Part shown: one piece after another, positions 26,601 to 38,700 of the stretch
How positions within the stretch are numbered: the first letter of the stretch is position 1
Layout: each line of letters begins with the position of its first letter
Origin: a virus
Length of the DNA stretch: 54,742 bases
Reading direction: 5' to 3' (one strand)
IMG/VR virus record: IMGVR_UViG_3300021961_000129
Coordinates: 1 to 54,742 of that record
The notes under the pieces: generated by a model
What the model saw: only the letters and a program-made list of their open reading frames with translations
What the model was told of the DNA's origin: nothing
Databases searched by the model: none
Position numbers and translations under genes: made by a program

Positions 26601-29600
26601 CTCCGTTGGTGTGTATGGATTTTCTGCATAAATTTGTGTAGCTTGATTATATGGACCGTACTTGTGATTAGGACTTGCCAGTCTTGATCTAAAAGAAGTG
26701 GTTCCAGAAGATCCCTGAATTGCTTCACCTACAGTAAATGTTCCACTGACCATTTGAATTTCGATTAGTTTTGGAACAATATATTTGTTCATATCTACAT
26801 TATCAAAAAATGCATATAATTGAGTTTTTGGTTTTAATCTTTTAGCTATAAATTCAATATTTCTGGATCTCATTACATGAATAACTTCAGTCGAAACAAC
26901 TTTAGATCCAAGATCCACAGTATCAAATTGTTCACTAACTTTATATTGAATTCCTTCTCTGCTTTGTTTTGTAGTTGTTAATGTAGTTACATTAGTAAAA
27001 GTTGTATATTGATCTCTATACTTAATATTTGTAGTAATGGGAATGCCTCTGCCATTTTGGAAACTGCCTCTAGATTCACTTCTACCAATTTCTTTGGATC
27101 CAATGAATATTGAACCCATATTTTTTCTACCGGTTTCGGTTGTTCCTGTCCAAGTAGTTTCCCAAGATCCCCAAGTAATTGGAGACAATCCAGTATTACT
27201 ATCAACACCTAATTGTTGTATAGTAGTATTATAACTACCCTCTTGGTCTACTGTTTTTTTAGATCCTTTTGTCTCTATCCATGTGTCTGTAGCCGGATTT
27301 AATTCTATAGCTCCGATCCAATTTACTACATTAAATGGATTTACATTTTCAACTCTTGTAGCAAATTTATTTTGAAGCCACTGAACATCAGTATATTTCA
27401 AACATACTACATCACCCACTTTGACTGTGTTTGGATTGCCCAAATCTTTAACAAATCGCAAATCTGCATCTGGATTAGAAGTATTTGCTACTCCAACAAC
27501 TGCTTCAGACCCCAAAAGAAGATCTATGGAAGTAGTATAATGTTGAGGTCTCAAATTACCTTCTTTGGTATCAATACTACACTTATGTGATGGATCACCT
27601 AAAGAACCAGAAAAATCAGATTTGAAGTTATCTACAAAAAATCCAGTTTTAAATCTATCCAGACCAGTTGTCGCGTCCTTGAGAGTTAAATTCTTAGTAT
27701 CAGATTCGAGTAATGATAAAGAAGTATAATATTCAACATTTTTTAAACGATCATCAATTCTTGTAATATCTTTCATTCTATAACGTTTGTGAGCTGTAAG
27801 TTGTACAGTCACATCATCTTTATTATAGATATATGGAGGTAATAGTATTGTCGCAATTTCCAATGAAGTTTCTACTTCTGGTGGAACTTGTGGATTCAAA
27901 GAAGGATTTCCTTGATTTAAGAAAAATTGACCATTCTTATTAACATAAAGTTTATCAATTCTGCCGAGATAGTACTCATAAGAAACTACTAAATTTTTAT
28001 CTTTTGCAAAGTTATAAGGTGTTGAATTAGTAGAAGAAGTAAAAGTTCTAGCCTTATGTTCAAAAGGAGAATATGTACTTGTTGAATCGTCATATGGTGA
28101 AACTCTTGGTCTTAAATCAATTATATCATTTGCTCTTATCGTTTCTATGAAAGGCAAATCTGTAGAAAATCTTTCTTTATCATAAGAACTAACTATTACT
28201 ACATCTCCATCATCCGAAGGATCAATATAATAACTATTATAAACAATTTTCAATTTTCTAGTTGGTGCAGTAACATTTTCTTTTCTTACGATATACGAAT
28301 AGTCAGCTATTTCTAGTTCCTGACCCGAAAATAGAATAAAATCGGTGACTATATTTCTATCTCCCTCAATCACTGAAGAAACATTGGCAGTTACATTCGA
28401 CTCTTCAAATACTACTTTTTCATCCTTAAGAAAAGTATTTTCATTGATATAAACAAATTCGACTTGATTTGTCCCGTTATTAGAAACTAAAGTTCCTATA
28501 GCGTTACTATTAAGTCCACGAATCAATTCCCCCTTTACAGAGTTCAAAACATTTACATTAAAATTCGTAAGTTCTAATTTTGGAAGATCTGGTTCATTTG
28601 AATCAGAAGACTCAAATATTCCAAGTAAAGAAACTACGTCAGGAACTCTTAGAGAAATATCATTATCTTGAACTCTAGTACCATAAACTGAGCTGTATGT
28701 TAATCCATCACCTAAAGTAGTACTTCCTACTCCAGAAGCAACATTTGAAGATCTGGTAACATTAAGAACTTCACCTCGATTGTATATTTTTTTTCTAGGT
28801 TTTAATTTTTTCTTTTTAAGGGTTGCTGTTAGTACAGCTGATCCATTTTGAGATAATCCGGTTAAAGTAATAGTTCTACCAGATACAGAAACCTGAGAAC
28901 TAGTAAGAGATTCTATATCTCCATTTGAAAAAACTAAATTATAATCTTCCTCATCAAATTCTTCCAGAGTAACATCTAAACCGGTTTCCAATGTTGCTGT
29001 TAGACTATTGGAAGATATAGTAACATCATATGATTTTCTGAACACAATATCTGCGTCATTTAAATTAACAGATGATATATCAGTATTTTCAAAAAGAGTA
29101 AATAAGAATGATTCTTTAGAATTTAGAAGTTCTGGAACAACTTTATATACATCTGACGATGTTATAGATGAAGTTGGCAATCCTCCACTAGAAACTCCAG
29201 CAACAGATGTTGTAGATTGAACAACTATAGATTTTGTTGTTGCATTAACTGAAGAAACTATGTTATATGTTGGAAGAGTCTGACCAGATTTTGTATATGT
29301 AATTATGTCTCCGGTATTAATTCCAACTCCAAAAGTTTTGTAAGAAGATGTTATTGTACTAATGCCACCGGAAGAAGTAGATATTGATAAAGACGATCCT
29401 TGTGGAGCTAATGCTATTGGTTGCGACAGAACAAGATCAGCAGTAAAGGAAGCACCACCATCCAAACTTACTACTTGTCTAGCATCACCAAGAGAATAAT
29501 CTCTAACAGAAGTAATAGTTCTGGAAACATCCTCGCCATTAATTTTTAAGGCCTCATCTACAAGAAATGTTCCTGCAATTTCATATAGAACCAATTGGTT

Positions 29601-31112
29601 GCTATTTGTTACGTTCTGAACCAAATATCCATATGCAGAACTATTTTTACCTTCAATAAAAGCAGGTGTATTTAATGTAATTGTTGAATTTAAGTTTAAA
29701 TATGTGTATGTCTGTATGTCATATAAAGAAATCTCAAACAAAGTAGAATTATCTTGATACTCTTGATTTTTTAATTTTAAATCATAAACTCTACCAACTC
29801 CGATAGGAATTCCAGAAGCTACTCCTTGAGTGGAAGTTCTATTCGAGTAAAAATTAACTTGACTTGTAGTTCCAAATCCAACTGACAATCCACCAAAAAC
29901 ATTATTCAATTCAAATTGATTTCCAAGACTAAATGGAATCGTTGCTGATTCCACTTTATCCGTTGTTCTTGGTTTATTTACGTCAAGATTAATAGTATTC
30001 AGAGTTTCTACTTCATATCCCCTAACATAAGCTTTTCCTGGAGATATTTGTAAAGTAAGGAGATCTTCAGATGGAGAATTTCCTTGTTTCGTTAGTTGAT
30101 TCCTATTATAGACACCATTATTACCTATGCCATTATTTAAAGTCTCTTTGGCAACTACATTAAAAGGCTTTACATAATAATCACCAGATTCGTCATAGGT
30201 TCTTCTGGCTAATTCTTGAGTTATTAAATTATTCGTATCTTCTTTTTTAGTGAATTTCTGGAGAACTCCGTTTTCAATTCTCATCAATTCAATAAAATTT
30301 TCATCATTAAAGTCGTTTAAACTCTTTTTACTGAGAACCGTAGTAATCTTTAATCTATCTGCACCTGGAGCCGCAAAGTTGGAAAATCCTCTTGCATTAT
30401 CATATAGATCTGAGTTATTCTGAGATGCAGAAGCTAATTCTTCAAGAATTGTCAGTCCTACTCTATAAGATGGTAAATTTGAATATTGATCTAGAATTAC
30501 AGTCTGAGGAAAAACATCAACAAAAAATCCCCTTACAAAATAAACACCCTGTTCAATTTTTGCAGCTGATCCAGTAGATGTAGAAGAAGATACAATTGAT
30601 GTAGCAAATGAAGTATTTTCTCTTATAATTGATATGCCATAATCAATATTCTCAAGAGAAAGTAAATTTTCACCATCCACAAATGTATTAGTATTGAAAT
30701 TTGTTTCACTTGAACTTTGATACTTTATATAAAGAGTATAATTTTCATTGTCAGATTGTACATCTGTAATATAACTTTCTACTTTTGCTGTTACTCCACT
30801 AACTTCTCCCTTAATGGTCTTTCCAATTAATTTATCAATATATAGAGATACCGAGATTCCCAAGTGTGTTGGGTCAATTTGTACACAAGTATATTCGGAA
30901 TCATAAGCAATGCTTCCTGGAATAACTACAGAACCTTCTTTGAAGAAATGTTTTCCAAATTTTTCTACTTGATTTTGTAGAATTGACTGAAGCGTAGTCA
31001 ATTCTCTCGCTTGTATTGGAGTTCCTGGTTTAAATAAAACCTTTTGATAGCCTTTTGTTACATCAAAATCATCAAAATATGGAGAAGCATTTAAATTAGT
31101 GTTTTGTGCCAT
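23607..31112 (-). CDS. Giant DUF4815-type virion structural protein, 2501 aa
   Basis: The N-terminal region matches the DUF4815 family of T4-like cyanophage virion proteins: NASPYFDDFDVTKGYQKVLF, PGTPIQARELTTLQSILQNQ, GKHFFKEGSVVIPGS, and GKAYVRGYEVETL near residue 375. A basic KKKKLKPRKKIYNRGE stretch is near residue 775. The middle contains HKRYRMKDITRIDDRLKNVE, a family signature. Towards the C-terminus there is a jelly-roll-like region (DPLAQSFEVPDESGIFITKV) also typical of this family, and a final domain with DFSSYEYT-like EDEFSSYEYTATSLPQFSGF. It probably forms part of the baseplate periphery where fibres attach. It ends one base before the 81-residue gene starts. Confidence 0.78.
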   Translation of the reverse strand: MAQNTNLNASPYFDDFDVTKGYQKVLFKPGTPIQARELTTLQSILQNQVEKFGKHFFKEGSVVIPGSIAYDSEYTCVQIDPTHLGISVSLYIDKLIGKTIKGEVSGVTAKVESYITDVQSDNENYTLYIKYQSSSETNFNTNTFVDGENLLSLENIDYGISIIRENTSFATSIVSSSTSTGSAAKIEQGVYFVRGFFVDVFPQTVILDQYSNLPSYRVGLTILEELASASQNNSDLYDNARGFSNFAAPGADRLKITTVLSKKSLNDFNDENFIELMRIENGVLQKFTKKEDTNNLITQELARRTYDESGDYYVKPFNVVAKETLNNGIGNNGVYNRNQLTKQGNSPSEDLLTLQISPGKAYVRGYEVETLNTINLDVNKPRTTDKVESATIPFSLGNQFELNNVFGGLSVGFGTTSQVNFYSNRTSTQGVASGIPIGVGRVYDLKLKNQEYQDNSTLFEISLYDIQTYTYLNLNSTITLNTPAFIEGKNSSAYGYLVQNVTNSNQLVLYEIAGTFLVDEALKINGEDVSRTITSVRDYSLGDARQVVSLDGGASFTADLVLSQPIALAPQGSSLSISTSSGGISTITSSYKTFGVGINTGDIITYTKSGQTLPTYNIVSSVNATTKSIVVQSTTSVAGVSSGGLPTSSITSSDVYKVVPELLNSKESFLFTLFENTDISSVNLNDADIVFRKSYDVTISSNSLTATLETGLDVTLEEFDEEDYNLVFSNGDIESLTSSQVSVSGRTITLTGLSQNGSAVLTATLKKKKLKPRKKIYNRGEVLNVTRSSNVASGVGSTTLGDGLTYSSVYGTRVQDNDISLRVPDVVSLLGIFESSDSNEPDLPKLELTNFNVNVLNSVKGELIRGLNSNAIGTLVSNNGTNQVEFVYINENTFLKDEKVVFEESNVTANVSSVIEGDRNIVTDFILFSGQELEIADYSYIVRKENVTAPTRKLKIVYNSYYIDPSDDGDVVIVSSYDKERFSTDLPFIETIRANDIIDLRPRVSPYDDSTSTYSPFEHKARTFTSSTNSTPYNFAKDKNLVVSYEYYLGRIDKLYVNKNGQFFLNQGNPSLNPQVPPEVETSLEIATILLPPYIYNKDDVTVQLTAHKRYRMKDITRIDDRLKNVEYYTSLSLLESDTKNLTLKDATTGLDRFKTGFFVDNFKSDFSGSLGDPSHKCSIDTKEGNLRPQHYTTSIDLLLGSEAVVGVANTSNPDADLRFVKDLGNPNTVKVGDVVCLKYTDVQWLQNKFATRVENVNPFNVVNWIGAIELNPATDTWIETKGSKKTVDQEGSYNTTIQQLGVDSNTGLSPITWGSWETTWTGTTETGRKNMGSIFIGSKEIGRSESRGSFQNGRGIPITTNIKYRDQYTTFTNVTTLTTTKQSREGIQYKVSEQFDTVDLGSKVVSTEVIHVMRSRNIEFIAKRLKPKTQLYAFFDNVDMNKYIVPKLIEIQMVSGTFTVGEAIQGSSGTTSFRSRLASPNHKYGPYNQATQIYAENPYTPTETISSSYSSTSTLLNIDTASLELQSASGYYGNVITGMQLKGEVSGAIAKITNVRLVTDSAGTLIGSLFIPNSNLASTPSFETGTKTFTLTTSSTNVTISGATDSTGETRFTSSGTLNNVEETTLRIRNAKVERLVKTDERTIKSEKTETVASTTFSNRSTTQTRWVDPLAQSFEVPDESGIFITKVDVFFKTKDTKNLPITMQIRTMQTGLPTQEILPFGEIVLDPSEVDLSDDGSKKTTFTFPSPVYCETGKSYCVVLLSASDEYTVFISRMGEEDVTTISKIESEKIIVSQQPLLGSLFKSQNGATWDPSQLEDLKLTIYRADFYKGSSTVRFYNPTLDIGNKQIASLKANPLDCISRSLIVGLGKSLTSSEVSNLTSGVTILQNNNGNFRGNLKSVVGSIGIGSTLSLTSVGSAFTASFQTYSNVNLISLTGKGFGAKVNLSVQNGVAIAATVSVGGTGYVYGDALTVDYTQTDNLGKNLILSIPNSVGVISAFNSLLLDRVQGTPQQNTTDALFYVGTSGTSSLPNANVTYINEITDGLHFRVSHNNHGMYSTNDRVTLSGLEPDLKPSTLNSSYSSSSTSNIVVSSVGIFTSFENVTVSSLNPGYILIDSEIIKYTGVVTSTNSLTGITRKIDSSIAGSYSSGDSVYKYEVNGVSLRRINKTHSLADTDLSKYPQDLDYYYIKVGMSTGGTDRTSGNTNSFPELYFNSDKSCGSYDIVPSSGSIKGPKATQNIPFNAILPNFQVMLPEGTSISARARTFSASTPDSNLNAFVDQGFQEITINQTNTFNSPRLIASRINETTKLADYPGNKSFTIELELTTDESKVSPMIDLDRVNLITIANRINSKVSNYATDSRVNSILEDPTAAVYLSKIVVLEKVADNIKVLFDAFRHSTSDIRVLYRLFRSDATTEPLWELFPGYTNLDANGQVINPSDNNGLPDKQVLSAASEDEFSSYEYTATSLPQFSGFQIKILMTGTNSSFVPRIKDLRAIASI

Positions 31113-31118
31113 GTTAAT

Positions 31119-32714
31119 TTAGAACTCCAGTATGACTTTAATATCTTCTTTTTGACTAGATGATCTTGGTATTGGTTGTCTATTATCTATGTAGATAATC
31201 TCACCAGATTTTTTGTTATACTCAGCTGAGGATATACCAGACACAAAATCAAGTCCTAACTGATATATTCTATTATTTATTGTTGTAGTAATACCATTAA
31301 AATTAGTATTAATAGAAAGAGCAGGTCCAATTATGGAAGAACAATTAATAGTTGTTCCATACCCAGGATCTGGATTTGAAGTAAATGGAATTATCTTATA
31401 TCCTGTCTCACTAGAAGCTAATCCCGTTGATTGATAATATTTCAATACTCCGCTAATTGGATCCCAAGAAGCAACAAAGCCAATAGCAGTTGATCCCAGA
31501 CCAACAGTTTGTTTAATTACAGAATCTACTCCATATGTTGTATTAGTTGTTACGCCAGAAAGTTTTAATGCTTGCAATCCACTAACCAGAGAAGTATTTA
31601 ATACTTCTGTAGAACTGCCAACAACTTTTGGATTTAACATAATTCCAACTCGGGCAAAATCATTTCCCAAAATAATATCAGGATTAGACTCCAAAGTTTC
31701 AAATCTAGAGTATAGAAGAACTCTATAAGAACCCAACTCTCTATAGATATCATAACCATGTCCACCTTTCGGCGGTATGATTACATTAAAAGAAGCAAAA
31801 GATGTTGTACCAATACCCACATTGGTTAATTGATTCAAAGGACCATTTGTTTCGGATCCTGGAGCTCCAGGTTTAAACTGAATTGTACCATAAGTATAAT
31901 TTTTGCCTCCGTCAGTAACAAAAATTTCCGAAACTTTTCCGAAAGAATCAATAGTTATTGTTGCTTTTCCTCCAGTACCATCACCAAGTATAGGTACATT
32001 TGAAAAAGATGTGGAGATTGGTTGGTAATTAGAACCTCTATTTGTAATTAAAACTACCTCTATTTTCCCATCAATAGAATTATTTTTTGTTGATATACTT
32101 TCTCCAGTAAGTCCCCATTGATCAGGAACTGGAATATATTCAATAGAATCGAATTTTACAATTTCTGAAGGTTTTATGGTATATAAGTATTTCCAGAGAT
32201 AACCATCCCCACTAGTTCCCGCTTCTCTTGGTTCTAGATCGATAAATGTTGGTTCGTCATAAGATGGTCTACCTTTAGGGTTTTCTGGATCAGTTCCATT
32301 CTGGAGACATATGTAGACTCTCAGATCCTGATTAATTACATAGTAATTAGATTCATAAAGAGATGATGAATTTGATACTGGAGAAGGATTATAGATGTTA
32401 TAGTCATGTCTATACATTTCATATGTAGTACCAACCGTCCAATTTACTTTTCTTACCAATCTCCTAACATCTTGATTGGTAATTTGTTTCATAGCTATAA
32501 TGCTTTCCTTTATTTGGTTTTCCTCTTGAAATCCGTCCAAAGGAGATGGAGTATTTGTAATCCAATTTGGAGAACCTCCAGAAGCAGGATTTGAAGAATT
32601 TGGCAAACCAATAAAAGTATAATACTTATTAGTAGTGTCTCCTACACCAGAAACACTTTTAATAAAGTTTTCCGCATTTAGTATTCTAAATTGGTCCGAT
32701 ATAATGGCAGGCAT
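31119..32714 (-). CDS. gp8: Baseplate wedge protein gp8
   Basis: Recognised by MPAIISDQFRILNAENFIKS, a YYTFIGLPNSS segment, MYRHDYNIYNPSP and SGDGYLWKYLYTIKPSEIVK with EYIPVPDQW. All are characteristic of gp8 in T4-like cyanophages. In T4, gp8 dimers sit in the baseplate wedge and contact gp10, gp7 and gp6. This protein has 531 residues against 334 in T4. Extra length includes GxGY-type units (ITNRGSNYQPIS, TDGGKNYTYGTIQF) around residues 225-285. It follows the giant protein after 23 nt with a CTAAATA element at that protein's stop. Confidence 0.85.
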   Translation of the reverse strand: MPAIISDQFRILNAENFIKSVSGVGDTTNKYYTFIGLPNSSNPASGGSPNWITNTPSPLDGFQEENQIKESIIAMKQITNQDVRRLVRKVNWTVGTTYEMYRHDYNIYNPSPVSNSSSLYESNYYVINQDLRVYICLQNGTDPENPKGRPSYDEPTFIDLEPREAGTSGDGYLWKYLYTIKPSEIVKFDSIEYIPVPDQWGLTGESISTKNNSIDGKIEVVLITNRGSNYQPISTSFSNVPILGDGTGGKATITIDSFGKVSEIFVTDGGKNYTYGTIQFKPGAPGSETNGPLNQLTNVGIGTTSFASFNVIIPPKGGHGYDIYRELGSYRVLLYSRFETLESNPDIILGNDFARVGIMLNPKVVGSSTEVLNTSLVSGLQALKLSGVTTNTTYGVDSVIKQTVGLGSTAIGFVASWDPISGVLKYYQSTGLASSETGYKIIPFTSNPDPGYGTTINCSSIIGPALSINTNFNGITTTINNRIYQLGLDFVSGISSAEYNKKSGEIIYIDNRQPIPRSSSQKEDIKVILEF

Positions 32715-32734
32715 TTTATAAATAGACTTTTCTT

Positions 32735-32741
32735 TATTTAG
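32735..32741 (-). promoter_or_regulatory. Late promoter core CTAAATA fused to the upstream stop codon
   Basis: The minus strand reads AACTAAATAAAG. The TAA (32740-32738) terminates the 4387-residue gene. The gp8 ATG is 21 nt downstream. Confidence 0.6.
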
Positions 32742-35700
32742 TTACTTAAAAGTCCCCTTGTTCTAATAACCTTAGGAGAAGTTGATAAACCACTTATTCC
32801 ATTAAGAGTTTCCGCAAAGAATTTAGCTGGCCCACCTTCAGATAAAGATCTATTTTGGAAATCATAAATTTTACCCCAACTATATCTACCATAAAAATCA
32901 TTTGTTCCAATTCCACTATTATTTTCACCCCTCTTATAAACTTTAATATAATTATCGGTCATTGGAGCAAAATGACAGGTAACTGTAACTATTCCAGAAT
33001 TTGGAGTAGTTACATCTTCAACTCTGTATACTCCATCAATAAAAGTCTTTGCAATTCCAATAATTGAATTTGGAAATTGTCCCATTCCTCCCAATAAAGT
33101 GCTTATTCCTATTAGACTTCCACCAGTTAGTACATTGCTGTCGGTAATCACAAAATAATCTCCTTTTTCCAATTGACTATTATTGATACCAAAAGAACTT
33201 AAAGCAGAATACCCTACTCCTAAAGTACTATTATCATAAGTTTCAGATTTTAAAACAAATTCTATCTTTGGTGATGTAGTTCCTATTCCAGGTGTTCCAG
33301 AAATAAAAGTGTTTATTCCAATAATAACTCCATGATCTCCTTTAACTTTTACCGATCTTATACGCTCAGACGAGAATCTGTCGGGTTCTATCATTACAGC
33401 AGGAGGTTCTGATTGCGAATATCCAAATCCTCCATCAATAATAGTTATTGAAGTTACTATTCCTGTAGTAGAGTTGACTCCAGAAACTGCAGTGGCTCCA
33501 TGGACAACTGGTTCTGAATATATCGCAGTGCCTGCGGATCCTACAGCAATGTATCTACCATTTATACCTAAAGAACTATCAAAAACTAAATCTACAATTG
33601 CATTAGGTTGTAATGTTGATCTTGGAACCCAATTCAATAAGTCAAAAGAATAGAATATATTCCCTAAACTGTTAACAACAACGTAAAAACCATAATTGTA
33701 TTTTATGTTGACCAAATCATCGGTTAAATTGGTAGATAAAACTTCATAAGAATCTCTAGTTATAGATCTCAAAATAACACCATTATTTCCAACAATAATA
33801 AATTTATTTTCCGCATATATAACCTTATTTAAATTAGTTACTACGGGACTTTGATTCAATTCCCAAATTAATCCAGTGTTTGAAGAAACTATAGTACCAT
33901 CATTTCCAATTGCTACAAAATAATCTACCCCAAAAGTAACACTATTGAGATCTCTAAGAGTTCTGGAGAACCTGTTTATAAATCTATCCGTATGTATTCC
34001 AGATCCAACAAATATTGATCCTGCAGCTCCAACAGTAACCCAAGTATTGGATGTTGAACTATAAACAATATCATTAAGAGTTCCAGAATAACCACTTATA
34101 CTTTGGCCAGCAACTCCAAAACCAGGAATAGAAATATCAACATATTTGTCTATCTCAGTCCAAGTAGAAATAGTATTCGAATATCCTACCGATTTTGCTA
34201 TTTTTCCAAAAGATCCTACAGAAATAATAATATCAGAGTTTCCAACTCCAACAGAATATAAAGACTTAAAGTTTGTTGTAGCGCCCAATCCGATATTTCC
34301 AGTTTGCCAATTTATACCATCTTCACTGTCTGCATACAAAGAACTATTACCAACAGCAATTACTCTCTTGCCAAAAATTATAGAATTAAATCTAGAAAAA
34401 GTAGTAATTCCGATAATATTGTCAGATCCTTTCCAGTTATAAATTGGATCTTTAATTTTTATAGCAGAGACTGATATGTTAACTACTGGAGAAAGAGAAA
34501 TTCCATATCCAACTCCAGGATATTCTATATTAATTGCAGAAACGGAAGAAGCAGAGGAAACCACGGAAGTTGCTTGAGCTGGTTCAATAACTTTACTATC
34601 AAAGATAACAACATCTCTCAAATCCTCCGACAAACTATCGGTTCCATCAAAGAATGGGAAAACATTATCGACATAAATTTGTGTATCTTCAAGTTCAACA
34701 TTTCTTATTAATGATGCATTTGGTTTTATTATACTCTGCAAACTTGGTCTTGCTTTTGAATATAATGTTCCATTAATTATCCTATCTTTTTTCTGTTTTC
34801 TCCAACGCAATGGTCTATTTTTAGTCGAATCTGTATCAATACCAACACTACTGTAAGTGAATGTATCTAATTGATCTGAAGAAGTTATTTTTTTAACAAC
34901 TCTTTCAAATTGTGTAATATCAAATAGATCATCTGCACTTTCCTCAATAATAATTTCATCTCCGATTTTAATTGTTTTTGGTGGATCCACTTCCTCAACA
35001 TCAATTGATGATCCTCTATAATATAATATGGTACATTTTGATCCTGGTTTTGGTGCCTCTTTAAATGAAACTCTACTTCCTTGGAATGTATAGGCGTCAA
35101 TGGGATTTTGTAATATATCATTAATAAAGATGAAAATATTATTTGTTATATCCAAATCAGACCCAGTAAGTGTTTTAAGACTTAGAATTTGTTTAACACC
35201 ATTTACTTCAACTACTAAACTAAATTTCTTTCGGAATCCATTGAAATTTGAAGAAATATCTTCGAATAGAATAAACTGACCAGGATAGAAGGAATGGAAT
35301 TTATCAGTTTCGACTTCTTCAACAGTAATTCTAAATTCACTAAACCCAACACCAACATTTGGATCTGTTGTTATTCCTGAGACTTTAAGAATATCGCCAA
35401 CTCGATATCCTTTGCCAACCTCATCAAATTTGAATGATATTATACTAGATCCCATACCAACTTCAACAGTAACCTTTGCATCCTGACCAACTCCAGAACT
35501 TCCAGTTATATAAGAAACCGGTAGATTACTATATCCAGTAGGTATACCAATGTTTATAATTGGTAAAGATGTTGATGTATATCCAGAACCAGCATTTACA
35601 ATTGTAAATCCAGTAATTGTACCACCAGAACCAACTGTTGCTGTAAAACTAGCTCCTGTACCAATGGTGGAAGCGATACTAATTGCAGGAGGATTTCGAT

Positions 35701-38700
35701 ATCCACTTCCATTTCCAATAAGTGTTATTGTGGAAATAGTTCCAGAAGCAGAAACAGATACAGTTGCAGCTGCCCCTATTCTTGGTTGATACCCAAATCC
35801 TGTGGTAATTGCAACTTTGGATATTCTTCCTGCAGATGGAGTACCAGATAAGAATCTTATTACATTATTCGGAGTTCCATCAATAGTAAAATCTGATTGA
35901 GGAACTTGGAAAACATTGTTTATAAAAACAAATGGATTATTGCTAATATTTGTTGCACTATTAACATCATTAAATAACACTTCAGTATTTTCACCACCAG
36001 ATTTTAAAGTAAATTCTGTGGCTGCTATTCCTGTAAAAGATAAAGATATATCATCAACTATAATATTTTTATTTTTCGGTTCCGAAGCATCAAAAGATCT
36101 AGAAAAAACTCTTCCCGCAAAAATTGACCCTGTTTGTAGTCCTATTGGTCCTATTTTACCATAAGGAGCTGTACTAAAGTGAATAATATCCTTGACAATA
36201 TTGAAATTACCAGTTAAAACTGTACCAGAAACTCCAACCGTATGAATTCCGGTGTTACTTCCTAAAAATCCTCTTTCAACTTCAACAAAATTGGAAGAAG
36301 TCACTCCAGAAGACTTTACTAACATATACTCTTCACTAAAATTCAAAATATCTCCTGTTTTTAATGAAGATATTCCTGAAGTTATTTCCAAAATTGTTGT
36401 TGATGAAGTAGAAACTGGAGATCCTAGATTTACAATTAAAGATTTTCTCGTTAAAGGGCTTTGAACTACACCATCAACAGATATTATTGAACTGCTGTTT
36501 GGATCTTTATAACTAAATATATGATTCCCTGTACCAAGTCCAGTAATATCTAGAGTTGTACCAGAAGTAGATAATCCAAAAAGTCTAAATTGATTATCAT
36601 TTAATTTAAAGACAAATAGTGACTTAGGAAGTACATTTGTTCCCAATTCTGAAGGACTGAAGGATACATAGTCATTTGTAGATCCCCCAAGATATGTACC
36701 AGCAACAGATATTATAGACGTATATGCATATCCAGAAGCTCCATATACTACTTTTACATCCGAAATATAACCAGAATTATTTCTAGTTATATTAAATAAA
36801 GATCCACTAAGATCTGTAGAAGGCACATTTGTATAAACTTCATTTGCTCTAGTTTGAATTCCTGTAGGTCCGACTTTCGAAACAACAAAACTGAGATCGT
36901 TTGTTGGTGAACTCCCTCCCAAATAAGTTCCGGCTACAGAAACTACATCACCAACAGAATATCCTTCACCACCAGAAACTAAAACTAAAGAAGTTGAAAT
37001 TGGTTGGCCGGTAGTAACATTATAAGAAATGAAAGCATTAAATTTAGCATCTGTACCTATTCCACTTGTGGCCAATCCAACAACTTGGAGATATTCTCTA
37101 AAACTTGGCCCAGCAGGAACAAGTACTGTAGATATTCCCGTTATAGATGTTTGTATAGCTACTGGATATCCTTGTTCCAATATTGCAGTTCCTGTTAAAT
37201 TGGAGTTATCGATATTCATTAAAACAGAAGTAATACCAATAACATATGAAGTTGTGGCGATTCCAATAGGACTTCCATCTGTTTCATATATTAATTCGTG
37301 ACCTGTTTGGAAATTGTGATTTGGAACAACAAAGGTATTTGTTTCTGATGATATTCCATTAACACCAGAATTAGAAGATTCGATAATATGGCTAAAGAGT
37401 GGAGTTCCTTTATTTTTTAATTTAAATGTACTTAGTCCAACTATTTGACCACCTCTGGTTAAAGATGGATAAATTATGGAACTTGGTGCTGCAGTAGTTC
37501 CAATTCCAATTATTGATGTTATTATTCCAACATAATTTCCTATTGCAGTCCAAACATCAGCACAACAATTTTCACTATACGTAGGACTACAAACTTCATC
37601 AGATAAAATTCTAGAATCTATATATTGTGTAGTTGAAATAAAAGCTCTTTGAATTGAACCGCCATTTACATAATTATGTGTTATAGTTGATGGTCCTGGA
37701 TTTATTCTAAATCTTGTGGAATCAATAATTTCAACTTCATAAACAAATCCTTTTGGAGACAATGGACCATTTCCATCTGGACCATTCCCCAAATTCGGGA
37801 AAATAGCTGTGTTTATTCCGCCGCCAGAATCACAAGAAAATACCAAATCTTTCAACACAACATAATTTTTTGTTGTAGTAGAAAGTCCATGACTAGTTGT
37901 GGTTCCTACAGTAGCGATACCAGTTATGTTATTATAAACAACAGAAGAAACTCCAACAGTATTTGCAAGTTGATATGATGTTTTCACACCAACGTTATTG
38001 ATAATATATTTCGATAAATCTACGATATATTTGAATCCAGATATAGTTTCTATAGTTTCTCCACTTACGTAATTTGTGCCAATTCCACTCCAATAAGCTA
38101 ATCCAGCTTCTATTGATTTATTGTTTGATTTATATTTAACATCATGAGAAACTGCATCGATAATATATCCAACATCCCTTTTACAAATACTTCTATCCCA
38201 GTCAATATTTGTAGTTATTCCTGGATAAGTAGCTGTGATAAATCCAACAACTTCTTCCATGATAAAATCTCTATTTGACTGAAGTAAATCGGAAGCATCA
38301 GCATATCTACCATCTACTTGCTGTAAAGAAGATCCATCAAATTGATCCGATATATCGTCAATTCTAAGAACTTTATTTGTTTTATTAAGAATAAATGGTC
38401 TTAGATTGATTCCATCATTAAAATAAACCGATTCTACGGAACCATCTTCTAAAGTAGTATCTTCATACACTCTAACAAAATTTGGCCTATCATACATAGA
38501 AATTTCATTATCAAGATTAATACTTAAAGAAGAATCAGTTTGTAATATCTTAGGCTTCATGTTAGTTGAATTGGAAGATCCAACAACTGTAGGTTCAGTA
38601 TAAATTACAAGATCGGAAAACTCTTTAAATCCTGAAGGGTGTACTGTAGATCTTACAGATTCTCTCCATATGTTATATGGAACATCGCTCTTTATAGAAT

